This document shows positions 17,805 to 26,074 of a DNA stretch of 64,000 nucleotides, one piece after another. A program made the translations under genes and the position numbers. Numbering within the stretch: position 1 is the stretch's first letter; each line of letters starts with the position of its first letter. The notes under the pieces are model-generated. The model saw only the letters and a list, made by a program, of their open reading frames with translations. It was not told the origin of the DNA and made no database searches. The stretch lies in the NCBI GenBank assembly GCA_964483585.1, contig CAZABH010000004.1:50259-114258 (forward strand). Reading direction: 5' to 3'. Source of the DNA: SZUA-430 sp964483585 (GTDB taxonomy: Bacteria; Pseudomonadota; Alphaproteobacteria; Micropepsales; Micropepsaceae).

Positions 17805-18506
17805 TCAGTACGAAATCGACATGCGCAACCCCCGCGCATCATGTTCGGGGTGGCGGGGCAGGTGCATCGCGCTTCCGCTGGCGATGTGGCGCGCCGTCAG
17901 CACCAAGGCGCAGGCATCCACCAGATCGTCGGGCTTGGCGCCCGTTCCCCGCAGATCCTTCAGCCAGGCATCGATGTCGTGAAACCCGGCATCGCGCAGC
18001 AGGTCCACCCGAAGGCGCAGCCCTGCGGGCGCATGCTTGCTCGCAAGGGGAGCCCCGTTATTCAGGCGTGCGAAGGCAAGCTCGGGGTGCGCTTCGAAAA
18101 TACGGTCCTGTGCCGCGCGGGAAATGGTGGCCTCAATGTCCAGGATGCGTGGCCTGATATTCCAGGTCTGTCGCGATATGCCGCCAAGGCCCTGTTCTTT
18201 GCTCCACTGATTCGCGCCAGACCAGTCAGCCTGATCGAAACGGAGCGCTCCGCGCGGCAGCGTCTTGAACACCCGGCTCCCGCAGGGTGAGAGAAGTCGA
18301 CGAGCTGCAATCTCGCATTGCCTGACGCCTGTGTCGGAAATGCCGATCGGCATGTCCACGGCAATCACATCAGCGTCGGCATCCATCGCGTTCCAGTTTG
18401 GAGCAATTCGCCAAGCGGTAGTCTTAAGGTTGAGCGTTGATTCAACCACGACCCACCCGCGTCGGCATCCATCCACACCTGCAATGCGTTGCGCGCGCGG
18501 AACCAT
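17805..18506 (-). CDS. DUF429 family protein
   Basis: A 233-aa protein with the DUF429 pattern: the N-terminal IAGVDGCRRGWVVV, then IAVDMPIGISD, SRVFKTLPRGALRFD, and a C-terminal PDDLVDACALVLTAR. Conserved acidic residues in the first, second and last of these suggest an RNase H-like nuclease fold, but no activity can be assigned. It is convergent with the DUF1192 gene (21 bp gap). The ATG at 18506 matches the family's usual N-terminus. Confidence 0.85.
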   Translation of the reverse strand: MVPRAQRIAGVDGCRRGWVVVESTLNLKTTAWRIAPNWNAMDADADVIAVDMPIGISDTGVRQCEIAARRLLSPCGSRVFKTLPRGALRFDQADWSGANQWSKEQGLGGISRQTWNIRPRILDIEATISRAAQDRIFEAHPELAFARLNNGAPLASKHAPAGLRLRVDLLRDAGFHDIDAWLKDLRGTGAKPDDLVDACALVLTARHIASGSAMHLPRHPEHDARGLRMSISY

Positions 18507-18716
18507 CCTCGGGTTAACTCTCTTTAGGGTGACGAGTTGTGGTTTTCATGCCAAGCTTGGCGCAAAGAATGCAAGCAAGGCCATCTTAAGCTTGCAGTGT
18601 GCCGGTTTGAAGATTTCGATTCGCTTCGACTTCATGGCGGCCACATCTTTCGAAATCCGCATTGACCGGCGTCGGGAGAAAGCGATCGCATGAAGGGTTG
18701 GTTCAAAGGGGAATTC

Positions 18717-19232
18717 ATGGCTTACAAGGCCGGCGGCATCGAGCCTCAGGCCGCAAACGCGACGACGTTTGCCGGCTCGGAACTGTTCAGGCGCACCTTC
18801 GAGGAAGGTATGGCGATGGTTGAAGAAACCGCCACCTATCTCGATGGCAAGGGGCGCGCGGAATCGAAACTGCTGCCGTCGAAGGCAGCGCTGACCTACG
18901 CGGGGGAAAGCATGCGACTGACCACCCGCTTGATGCAAGTGGCCTCATGGCTGCTGGTCCAGCGGGCTGTCTCAGAAGGCGAGATGACGCCGACAGAGGC
19001 CGAAAACGACAAGTATCGCCTGGGTGCGCGCGAAATCTGTCGCGGCTCCAGGGGCGAAAGCTTGGACATCCTGCCAGCCAAGCTGGTGGATTTGCTGACC
19101 CGAAGCATGAACCTCTACGAGCGGGTCGAGCGTCTTGACCAGATGCTGTATGGCCAGGATGAAGCCGCGCCATCGGGCGTCACAGCTCAGCTCGATCGTC
19201 TGCAGGCGGCCTTTGGCCGGGCTGCCGAATAG
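18717..19232 (+). CDS. rcdA: RcdA / DUF1465 family protein
   Basis: A 171-aa all-helical protein of the DUF1465 family (PF07323). The family includes Caulobacter RcdA, an adaptor that helps deliver the cell-cycle regulator CtrA and other substrates to ClpXP at the pole. Conserved parts are FRRTFEEGMAMVEETATYLDGKGR, LTYAGESMRLTTRLMQVASWLLVQRAV and LVDLLTRSMNLYERVERLDQML. The ATG at 18717 follows a GGGGA at a suitable distance; an upstream ATG at 18690 also has a possible ribosome site. The 210-bp region before it is free of genes. Confidence 0.85.
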   Translation: MAYKAGGIEPQAANATTFAGSELFRRTFEEGMAMVEETATYLDGKGRAESKLLPSKAALTYAGESMRLTTRLMQVASWLLVQRAVSEGEMTPTEAENDKYRLGAREICRGSRGESLDILPAKLVDLLTRSMNLYERVERLDQMLYGQDEAAPSGVTAQLDRLQAAFGRAAE

Positions 19233-19257
19233 GGCAGCTGCCACCGAAATAATTGTC

Positions 19258-19283
19258 GAAGGCTGGGCTCGCGCCCGGCCTTC
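19258..19283. terminator. bidirectional terminator-like hairpin between convergent genes
   Basis: GAAGGC-T-GGGC, loop TCGC, GCCC-G-GCCTTC form an 11-bp stem with one G-T wobble. It lies between the ends of rcdA (+) and the GGCT-like gene (-), overlapping the stop of the latter. T-runs on both sides are weak. Confidence 0.6.
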
Positions 19284-19833
19284 ATTCATGTGGGGGCTGC
19301 GTTTCGGCGAGGCGCTCCGGTACCATCTCGGCTTCGATCTCGGCCTTGATGCGATGCCAGTGGCGGTCAATGTCCTCGAATGGTGTGACGCCATAATGCT
19401 CGCGCATCACTTTGCGGGTCACGGCAACAAGCACTTGCTTGTGGTGGGCGCGCCAATGCGAAAAGTCCCAGGCTTCGCCTGAAGAGGCCAGTGTCGCGTT
19501 GGCGACAAAGACCTGCGCCATGACATGCGCCTGCAACGTGGAAACGGTAAGGTTGACGATCTCATATTCCGTATCTTCGAAGTAGGAGATGCGTGCAACG
19601 TCCGCGTCGCTCAAGCCCTGCGCAAGGACGCCATCGACTTTCGCGCCGCGCCGCACCACAAGCGTTGGAAACGAATACCCCAGCGCTGTCTCCACCACGT
19701 GATCGCTCAGGCGCGCGCGTTGCAGGTCAAGGTGATCGCTCGAGCGGTCGATCACCGCCTCCAGCAACTCACGATCCATAAGAGAGCCGTAAAAGAAGAA
19801 AGTGTGGCCGCGCACAGACCGGACCTCCCGCAT
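19282..19833 (-). CDS. gamma-glutamylcyclotransferase-like (AIG2/GGCT fold) protein
   Basis: A 183-aa protein from ATG 19833. The GGCT-fold signature HTFFFYGSLMD is at residues 10-20, with a likely catalytic acid in SYFEDTEYE. These proteins act on gamma-glutamyl compounds or related small amides; the substrate is undetermined. The reading frame continues to an ATG at 19893 with a seemingly good GGAGG, but that region is the stem of the rpmE terminator (arms 19882-19891 and 19895-19904). I therefore take the downstream Met, just before the conserved first strand. Confidence 0.75.
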   Translation of the reverse strand: MREVRSVRGHTFFFYGSLMDRELLEAVIDRSSDHLDLQRARLSDHVVETALGYSFPTLVVRRGAKVDGVLAQGLSDADVARISYFEDTEYEIVNLTVSTLQAHVMAQVFVANATLASSGEAWDFSHWRAHHKQVLVAVTRKVMREHYGVTPFEDIDRHWHRIKAEIEAEMVPERLAETQPPHE

Positions 19834-19870
19834 ACCCCTCAGAAAATCATGCAGCAGTGAGCCCGTGACG

Positions 19871-19904
19871 GAAAGAAAAAAGAGGACGCACATAGTGCGT
19901 CCTC
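19871..19904 (-). terminator. rho-independent terminator of rpmE
   Basis: On the minus strand a perfect 10-bp stem (GAGGACGCAC / GTGCGTCCTC, three-base loop) is followed by TTTTTTCTTTC. It begins about 50 bp after the rpmE stop. Confidence 0.88.
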
Positions 19905-19953
19905 CGAAAGGTCAATGCGAGCTGATCGACGCAGCACTCTGGCCGTGCAAGCG

Positions 19954-20187
19954 CTACTTCTTGGTAGCGGCACCGATGCCTTCGAATTTCTTCGCAAACT
20001 TAGAGACGCGACCGGCGCGGTCGAGAATCTGCTGGTTGCCGCCCGTCCACGCCGGATGCGTAGTCGGGTCGATGTCCAGCGTCATGACATCGCCCTCGGC
20101 GCCCCAGGTCGACCGGGTCAGGTACTTCGATCCATCGTTCAGGACGACTGTGATGAAGTGATAGTCGGGATGGCCTTCTTTCTTCAT
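19954..20187 (-). CDS. rpmE: 50S ribosomal protein L31
   Basis: A 77-aa protein starting MKKEGHPDYHFITVVLNDG with the L31 core SKYLTRSTWG and DIDPTTHPAWTGGNQQILDRAGRVSKFAKKF. It lacks the paired cysteines of zinc-binding L31, so it is the C-minus type common in this class. It is a peripheral protein of the large subunit bridging the two subunits. A strong terminator lies downstream. It is divergent from an ABC exporter gene across about 180 bp. Confidence 0.95.
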   Translation of the reverse strand: MKKEGHPDYHFITVVLNDGSKYLTRSTWGAEGDVMTLDIDPTTHPAWTGGNQQILDRAGRVSKFAKKFEGIGAATKK

Positions 20188-20364
20188 GGCTTGCCTTGGG
20201 CTGTCTCGGCGACCCCGTCCGCAGGGAACCGGTCGCATCTTTCGGAGGGCGGGCATATAGCCAAATCCCAACTGCGGCGCAAGACCGCGGATTTCTGCGC
20301 CCACCTTTCGGCCCGGGTCAAGGGGTGTCATATAGGGCTCAGAAACAGCCGGGACCCCCCAAAA

Positions 20365-22179
20365 TTGAGCGATAATCGAGGCGCAGAGTACGAGGCTAGC
20401 ATTCAGCGCGAGGCGCAAGGTCGCAGCCGCAGCAGGAACCTTAAGGTCCTGCGCCGCCTGACACCCTTCATTGCGCCCTACAAGGGCATGGTGGCCTTGG
20501 CAACCATGTTTCTTCTTCTGGCAGCCACGGCGTCTCTTGCGATCCCGGCAGCGGTCCGCGAGATGATTGATCACGGGTTCAGCCAGGAGAACGCGGGGCT
20601 GATCGACCGCTACTTCCTTCTCGTTCTTGCCGTGGCCGTGGTGCTGGGTCTTGCGACGGCCGCCCGGTTCTATTGTGTAACCTGGTTGGGCGAGAGGATC
20701 GTCGCCGATCTTCGGAGGGCGATCTACAGCCACATCCTGTCGCAGAGCCCGGCCTTCTTCGAGGTAACACGCACAGGCGAGGTCCTGTCGCGCATAACCA
20801 CCGACACGACCTTGATCCAGACCGCCGTCGGGTCAAGCGCATCCATCGCGCTGAGAAACCTGCTCATGATGGTCGGAGGCCTCGCCATGTTGCTGGTGAC
20901 CAGCGCCACCCTGACAGGCCTGGTGCTGGGAACCGTCGTGTTTGTCGTGCTGCCGCTGATCGTCTTTGGTCGAACCGTCCGCAATTTGTCCCGACAGAGC
21001 CAGGATCGCGTTGCCGACACAAGCGCCTTTGCTTCCGAGTCGATCAATGCCATCCAGACGGTCCAGTCCTTCACCCATGAGGCTGTGGATCGTGCCCGCT
21101 TCGCCGACGCCGTCGAGGCAACCTTCCTGACCGCGCTCAGGCGTGTCCGCGCAAGGGCAACGATGACTGGCCTTGTGATCGTTCTGGTTTTCGCCAGCAT
21201 CGTGGGCGTGCTGTGGGTCGGTGCCCAGGCCGTGATCGCGGGTGACATGACCGGCGGACAGCTCGGCGCCTTCATTCTCTATGCTGTTATCGTAGCCTCG
21301 GGCCTAGGCGCCCTGTCCGAAGTCTGGGGCGAGGTGCAGCAGGCTGCGGGTGCGCTCGAGCGCATCGTCGAGATTCTAGAGACGCAACCTGCGGTCAGTG
21401 CCCCGGCGAGCCCGCAGCCGATGCCGCCTGCCCGAGGCGAGGTGTCCTTCGAAAATGTCACCTTCGCTTATCCAATGCGGCCCGAGACACCAGCCCTGAA
21501 GGATTTCACCCTGCGCGTTCAGCCCGGCGAGACGGTTGCCCTCGTCGGACCTTCGGGAGCAGGAAAGACGACGGTGTTTCAGCTTCTGCAGCGCTTCTTC
21601 GATGTGCAGTCCGGACGTATTTTGGTTGACGGTGTCGACGTCAGGCAGGTGGACCCGCTGGATCTACGCACCCACCTCGCGCTGGTGCCTCAGGAAACTG
21701 TGATCTTCGGCGACACGGCACGAGAGAACATCCGCTACGGACGTCCCACGGCGACGGACGAGGAGATCCGCGCGGCAGCAAAAGCTGCGCAGGCCGATGA
21801 GTTCATATCGAAACTGCCACAGGGCTACGATACCCATCTCGGCGAACGCGGCATTACGCTGTCGGGTGGCCAACGCCAGCGCCTCGCGATTGCCCGCGCC
21901 ATCCTGCGTGACGCACCCATCCTGTTGCTTGACGAGGCGACAAGTGCCCTCGATGCCGAGAGTGAGCGTCTCGTTCAGATGGCCCTCGAGAGCCTGATGG
22001 GTCAAAAGACGACAATCGTCATTGCGCATCGCCTGGCCACGGTAAAGCGGGCCGACCGGATCATCGTGATGGAGCATGGACGCATCGTCGCAGAAGGCAC
22101 GCATGCTGAACTTGTGGAAGGAGGCGGCCTCTATGCGCGGCTGGCACGACTGCAATTCGCCGGGCTTGCCGCGGAGTAG
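20365..22179 (+). CDS. ABC exporter with fused membrane and ATPase domains
   Basis: About 604 aa. Residues about 25-310 form a six-helix ABC type IV (exporter) membrane domain, and about 345-590 the ATPase. Walker A is GPSGAGKTT, the Q-loop LVPQETVIF, the signature LSGGQRQR and Walker B ILLLDEATSALD, with the His switch in VIAHRL. It acts as a homodimeric inner-membrane exporter of the MsbA/ABCB type; the substrate is unknown. The best start is TTG at 20365 (protein then begins with Ser-Asp-Asn-Arg). No ATG or GTG precedes the first helix, and the frame further upstream is antisense to rpmE. Confidence 0.88.
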   Translation: MSDNRGAEYEASIQREAQGRSRSRNLKVLRRLTPFIAPYKGMVALATMFLLLAATASLAIPAAVREMIDHGFSQENAGLIDRYFLLVLAVAVVLGLATAARFYCVTWLGERIVADLRRAIYSHILSQSPAFFEVTRTGEVLSRITTDTTLIQTAVGSSASIALRNLLMMVGGLAMLLVTSATLTGLVLGTVVFVVLPLIVFGRTVRNLSRQSQDRVADTSAFASESINAIQTVQSFTHEAVDRARFADAVEATFLTALRRVRARATMTGLVIVLVFASIVGVLWVGAQAVIAGDMTGGQLGAFILYAVIVASGLGALSEVWGEVQQAAGALERIVEILETQPAVSAPASPQPMPPARGEVSFENVTFAYPMRPETPALKDFTLRVQPGETVALVGPSGAGKTTVFQLLQRFFDVQSGRILVDGVDVRQVDPLDLRTHLALVPQETVIFGDTARENIRYGRPTATDEEIRAAAKAAQADEFISKLPQGYDTHLGERGITLSGGQRQRLAIARAILRDAPILLLDEATSALDAESERLVQMALESLMGQKTTIVIAHRLATVKRADRIIVMEHGRIVAEGTHAELVEGGGLYARLARLQFAGLAAE

Positions 22180-22182
22180 CGA

Positions 22183-22926
22183 TCAGCCGGGCGGCGCCAA
22201 AACATCAACCCGGTCGCTCACGCCGCTTGTCGCTCCGCCAAAAGGCATGACATCGATCCGTTCGAAGGCAATCCCTCGCGACACCAGATAGTCGCGCACG
22301 GCGCGCGCGCGATCCAGCGACAGCCGCCGGACGTTCGAAGACATGTCGCCCGCCCGCCCGCTATATGCCGCAAGCCGCACACGAGCCGTCGACAGCTGGA
22401 GGTTCTCGGCCAACAGATCAAGCGCCGACGGCCCATCAGGTGGCAATTGACTTGCATCCTTCGCAAACCGGATACGTCCCACAAGCTCGAACCCTGCCGT
22501 CGGATCGCGTGGCTTCGCGTTGGCGAAAGGATCGCTGGCCGTACCGCGCAATTCGACTGGAAAATTCTCGATCATGCTGGCGGGCAGGTCGGCTTTGGGC
22601 GGCTTCGGTACTGGCGGGGCAGGGACCATCTGGGGTGGCTGAACCTCGACTGCAGGAACCGTGGGGAGTTCGGCCGCAATCCCTTTCTGCTCAGGTTTGG
22701 GACGCGGCAATGGCACGATCCTGGCGGACCTCGCTTGAACGGTTACGGCGGGTGGCTCTGGGCTTGATGCTGGCTCGGGATACGTCAACGCATCCATGTT
22801 CACGGTCACGCCAGTATCGGCCCCATCGGACGTCGGCGCACGCTGTGCTTGGGCAAGGCCCGGAGCAACTCCAAAGACAACGGACAGAAATACGAAGCAG
22901 CGCATGACGGGTGTATAGCGCATCAT
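22183..22926 (-). CDS. OmpA-like C-terminal domain protein, exported
   Basis: A 247-aa protein. Signal peptide at residues 1-27 (cleavage near GLAQA-QR), a Pro-rich linker at about 45-130, and an OmpA/Pal-type peptidoglycan-binding domain at about 145-245 (GRIRFAKDASQLPPDGPSALDLLAENL, then NVRRLSLDRARAVRDYLVSRGIAFERID). The spacer suggests anchoring across the periplasm. It is the last gene of an apparent efp-IMPase-ompA-like unit, starting 10 bp after the upstream stop, and its 3' end abuts the ABC exporter gene convergently. Confidence 0.82.
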   Translation of the reverse strand: MMRYTPVMRCFVFLSVVFGVAPGLAQAQRAPTSDGADTGVTVNMDALTYPEPASSPEPPAVTVQARSARIVPLPRPKPEQKGIAAELPTVPAVEVQPPQMVPAPPVPKPPKADLPASMIENFPVELRGTASDPFANAKPRDPTAGFELVGRIRFAKDASQLPPDGPSALDLLAENLQLSTARVRLAAYSGRAGDMSSNVRRLSLDRARAVRDYLVSRGIAFERIDVMPFGGATSGVSDRVDVLAPPG

Positions 22927-22936
22927 GCAAGCGAGT

Positions 22937-23734
22937 TCACGCTGTCGCGGACTTCAGCGCTTTCAGCATGGGACCGTGGAGATTGCCATTGCTCGCAAGA
23001 ATATTTCCGTTCGTTAGCATGTCCTGACCGCTGGACAGATCGCTGACGATACCACCCGCCTCACGCACAAGCACGATCCCCGCCGCAACATCCCACGACG
23101 ACAGTGAGCGCTCCCAGAAAGCGTCATAGCGTCCGGCGGCAACCCATGCGAGATCGAGTGCCGCAGAGCCAAAGCGGCGAATACCGGACACCTGTCTCAT
23201 CACCGAATTCACCTCGCCCATGAATATCTCGTGCCCGGGCCGCCCAAGGTGTGGAATGCCCGTGGCCACCAGCGCATCGGCAAGATCGCGGCGTCCGGAC
23301 ACGCGCAGGCGTCGCTCGTTGTGCCACGCACCCTGGCCCTTCTCGGCGGTGAACATGTCATCCGTGACGGGATTGTAGACCACGCCGGCAACCATGTGCC
23401 CTTCACGCTCGAGCCCGACCGAAATCGCGAAATGAGGCACGCCGTGCATGAAGTTCGTCGTGCCATCCAGTGGGTCGACGAACCAGCGATGGGACTTGTC
23501 AGGCCCCTCGATGACGCCGCCTTCCTCCTGCACGAAGCCATAGTGCGGTCGCGTGCGCGACAGCTCGTCCCGAAGGACCTTCTCCGCCTTCAGGTCAGCC
23601 TTGGTCGCGAAGTCCGCAAGCCCCTTGCGCATGACCTGCAGGTTCTCGAGTTCCCCGAAGTCGCGCAGGATGGCGCGCCCCGCCTTGCGGGCGGCACCGG
23701 TCATGATGTTCATCAGCGGCGTATTGATAGCCAT
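22937..23734 (-). CDS. inositol monophosphatase family protein (SuhB-like)
   Basis: A 265-aa Mg2+-dependent phosphatase. Metal-binding motifs are in order: QEEGG (Glu), FVDPLDGTTNFMHGVP (Asp-Pro-Leu-Asp-Gly-Thr) and SSWDVAAGIVLVREAGG. Length and motifs match SuhB/IMPase enzymes, which dephosphorylate inositol 1-phosphate; SuhB also has a role in ribosomal RNA transcription in some bacteria. It is 10 bp downstream of efp, a pairing seen in many alphaproteobacterial genomes. Start ATG 23734 gives MAINTPLMNIMTGAARKAGR. Confidence 0.92.
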   Translation of the reverse strand: MAINTPLMNIMTGAARKAGRAILRDFGELENLQVMRKGLADFATKADLKAEKVLRDELSRTRPHYGFVQEEGGVIEGPDKSHRWFVDPLDGTTNFMHGVPHFAISVGLEREGHMVAGVVYNPVTDDMFTAEKGQGAWHNERRLRVSGRRDLADALVATGIPHLGRPGHEIFMGEVNSVMRQVSGIRRFGSAALDLAWVAAGRYDAFWERSLSSWDVAAGIVLVREAGGIVSDLSSGQDMLTNGNILASNGNLHGPMLKALKSATA

Positions 23735-23744
23735 GGTGGTCTGT

Positions 23745-24308
23745 CTACTCCGCGCGCTTGATGTATTCGACGTCGTCCGTCGACACGATGATCTTTGACC
23801 CATTCTCGATGAAGGGCGGAACCATGACCTTCAACCCGTTTTCCAGGATCGCCGGCTTGTAGGACGGAGCCGCCGTCTGCCCCTTGACTGCAGGATCAGT
23901 TTCGGCGACCGAAAGCGTGACCTGCAGCGGCAGTTTCACCGCAATGGGACGGCCCTCATAGCTCTCGACCTTCACCTCCATGCCCTCCGACAGGAAAGCG
24001 GCCCGCTCGCCCATGAAGTCCTTGGCGATCTCGATCTGGTCGAAGGTTTCCTTGTCCATGAAGGTCAGCACGTCGCCAGCTTCGAACAGGAATGTATAGG
24101 GCTTGAACTCGAGCTCGATCGCCTCGACGTTCTCGGCTGACCGAAAGCGCTCGTTCAGCTTGCGACCATCGAACAGGTTCTTCAGTTCGACCTGGTTGTA
24201 GGCGCCGCCCTTGCCAGGCTTGACCGCCTGCGTCTTGACCGCAACCCAGAGCGAGCCGTCGTGCTCGATCACCGCGCCGGGTTTGATTTCATTGCCTGCG
24301 ATCTTCAT
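23745..24308 (-). CDS. efp: translation elongation factor P
   Basis: A 187-aa three-domain protein that rescues ribosomes stalled at polyproline. The modified-lysine loop is KPGKGGAY with Lys33 at the tip, consistent with the EpmA/beta-lysylation type. The C-terminal domain shows the family motif GLKVMVPPFIENGSKIIVSTDDVEYIKRAE. The gene begins just after the terminator of the tkt-thiE operon, so it is a separate unit and the first gene of efp-IMPase-ompA-like. Confidence 0.96.
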   Translation of the reverse strand: MKIAGNEIKPGAVIEHDGSLWVAVKTQAVKPGKGGAYNQVELKNLFDGRKLNERFRSAENVEAIELEFKPYTFLFEAGDVLTFMDKETFDQIEIAKDFMGERAAFLSEGMEVKVESYEGRPIAVKLPLQVTLSVAETDPAVKGQTAAPSYKPAILENGLKVMVPPFIENGSKIIVSTDDVEYIKRAE

Positions 24309-24320
24309 GGGCGTTCAGCT

Positions 24321-24347
24321 CAAACAAAAAGGGGCGGTCGCCCGCCC
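24321..24347 (-). terminator. rho-independent terminator after thiE
   Basis: Minus-strand hairpin GGGCGG-GCGA-CCGCCC (plus-strand arms 24332-24337 and 24342-24347), then C and TTTTTGTTTG. It lies between the thiE stop and the efp start and ends the tkt-gap-pgk-fba-thiE transcript. Confidence 0.82.
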
Positions 24348-24389
24348 GTTGAAAGTCGGCGCGGACCCTATCAGGGCCGCGTGGGCGGT

Positions 24390-25067
24390 TCAATTCGCCC
24401 CGCGAGAGGTGTGCACGAGGGAATCGAAGATATCGTTAAGGCGCCGCACGGCAGCCTCCGGCCCATCCGCGTGATCCCAGACGCCGCTGGAAACCGCAAG
24501 AAAATCAGCCCCCGCAGCGACAAGCCCGGCTGCATTGTCTGTTGTGATGCCTCCGATGGCCACGCAGGGCGCCGTCATCATTTCCTGCCACCATGTCAGC
24601 AGATCGGGCTCGGCGCGCGTCTTCGGCTCTTTGGTCGCGGTAGGAAAAAACGCCCCAAAGGCGACATAGTCGGCCCCGGCTTCCGCCGCCTCCATCGCCA
24701 GGTGGCGTGAGTTGTGGCAAGTCACGCCCACAATGGCCTTGGGCCCAAGAAGGGCGCGCGCATCCGCATAGGGCGCGTCCTCCTGCCCGACATGAACCCC
24801 GTCCGTCCCGAGTATGCGCGCAAGATCAGGCCGGTCATTCACGATGAAGGCTGCACCCGCCTGCTGCACGATCGGCATCAGCGTTTCGCCAGCCTTCAGG
24901 ATCTCGCTGTCGGGAACGCCTTTCAACCGCAGCTGCACGCACGCGACATCACCCGCGCCGAGCGCCCGGCGAAGTGTCTCGCCGAAGCGCCCATCGATTC
25001 GTGGCGGTGTGATGAGATAGAGCCGACAGCGAATTAGGCAGCGTCCTTCTCGAGAGCGGCCGCCCAC
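24390..25067 (-). CDS. thiE: thiamine phosphate synthase
   Basis: About 225 aa. It joins HMP-pyrophosphate and thiazole phosphate to make thiamine phosphate. Motifs are RLYLITPP at the first strand, FIVNDRPDLA, DGVHVGQEDAP, VGVTCHN and IGGITTDNA, all typical of ThiE. The start is unclear: no ATG lies near the conserved N-terminus. I use GTG at 25067, which overlaps fba by 34 bp. A non-standard ATT at 25034, overlapping the fba stop, would give the shortest sensible protein. It is the last gene of the glycolytic operon, so it is probably carried by readthrough from fba. Confidence 0.85.
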   Translation of the reverse strand: MGGRSREGRCLIRCRLYLITPPRIDGRFGETLRRALGAGDVACVQLRLKGVPDSEILKAGETLMPIVQQAGAAFIVNDRPDLARILGTDGVHVGQEDAPYADARALLGPKAIVGVTCHNSRHLAMEAAEAGADYVAFGAFFPTATKEPKTRAEPDLLTWWQEMMTAPCVAIGGITTDNAAGLVAAGADFLAVSSGVWDHADGPEAAVRRLNDIFDSLVHTSRGAN

Positions 25068-26056
25068 TTGCCAAGCGACGCAAGCCCATTCATGCGCGCG
25101 CGATGCGCGAACGCCTTCTGCGCCGCCGCAACATTCTCGCGCTTGCCCGACCACGCCTTCTGCGGCGCCGCCTGCAGCGCGCGCCCATACGAGAACGTGA
25201 GCTTCCAGGGCAGGGGCCCCAGCTTGTTCATCGCATCGAGATGGGCCGTTGCCTCCTCATCGGACTGGCCGCCCGAGAGGAACGCGATCCCCGGCACCGC
25301 TGGCGGCACGCAGTTCTTGAGCAGCTTCACGGTCTTCTCGGCAACCTCCTGCACGGAGGCCTTCTTCGCCGACTTCTTGCCCGCGATCGCCATGTTGGGC
25401 TTCAGCACCATGCCTTCAAGCGCGACCTCAGCCTTGTAGAGTTCGCTGAAGGTCTCCTTCAGCACCCACTCGGTGACGTCATAGCAGGTGTCGACGTCGT
25501 GATCGCCGTCCATCAGCACTTCCGGCTCGACGATCGGCACGATGTTGGCCTGCTGGCAGAGCGCCGCATAGCGGGCAAGCGCGTGCGCATTGGAATGGAC
25601 GCAGTTATAGGTCGGGATACCGGCACCGATGTCGATCACCGCACGCCACTTCGCAAAGCGTGCGCCGCGCTCGAAATACTTTGGCAGGCGCTTCGATAGC
25701 CCATCGAGCCCCTTGGTGATCAGCTCCCTCGGCGATCCCGGCAGCGCCTCGGTGCCCTCATCGACCTTGATGCCCGGCACGGCGCCCGCATCGGCAATGA
25801 TCTTGACCAGCGGCGTGCCGTCGGCAGCATCCTGCCAGATCGTCTCGTCATAGAGGATCACGCCTGAAACGAATTCCTTCATCGCTGGCGTACGGAACAT
25901 CAGCTCGCGATAGTCGCGCCGGCTCGTCTCGGTCGATTCCACGCCGATGGCGTCGAAGCGCTTCTTGATCGTTCCCGAGCTCTCGTCCGCGGCAAGAATG
26001 CCCTTGCCCGGGGCCACCATCTTCTGCGCGATCTTTTCAAGGTCAGCGATAGACAT
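25034..26056 (-). CDS. class I fructose-bisphosphate aldolase
   Basis: A 340-aa Schiff-base aldolase interconverting fructose 1,6-bisphosphate and the triose phosphates. Class I features are GKGILAADESSGTIKKRF near the N-terminus, the EPEVLMDGDHD segment, the catalytic-lysine stretch EGMVLKPNMAI, and FLSGGQSDEEATAHL followed by FSYGRALQ. The metal-binding histidine set of class II enzymes is absent. ATG 26056 follows GAGGGAGAGAC. It lies 18 bp downstream of pgk and overlaps thiE. Confidence 0.95.
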   Translation of the reverse strand: MSIADLEKIAQKMVAPGKGILAADESSGTIKKRFDAIGVESTETSRRDYRELMFRTPAMKEFVSGVILYDETIWQDAADGTPLVKIIADAGAVPGIKVDEGTEALPGSPRELITKGLDGLSKRLPKYFERGARFAKWRAVIDIGAGIPTYNCVHSNAHALARYAALCQQANIVPIVEPEVLMDGDHDVDTCYDVTEWVLKETFSELYKAEVALEGMVLKPNMAIAGKKSAKKASVQEVAEKTVKLLKNCVPPAVPGIAFLSGGQSDEEATAHLDAMNKLGPLPWKLTFSYGRALQAAPQKAWSGKRENVAAAQKAFAHRARMNGLASLGKWAAALEKDAA

Positions 26057-26074
26057 GTCTCTCTCCCTCAAATC

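Noticed and set aside
18514..18527. Possible CtrA site (TTAA-N7-TTAA) upstream of rcdA
   Set aside because: The sequence reads TTAACTCTCTTTAG; the second half-site is not TTAA at the right spacing, so it does not meet the consensus.
24390..25154. TPP riboswitch for thiE or thiD
   Set aside because: thiE overlaps fba with no leader, and the 53 bp before thiD are too short and show no THI-box pattern.
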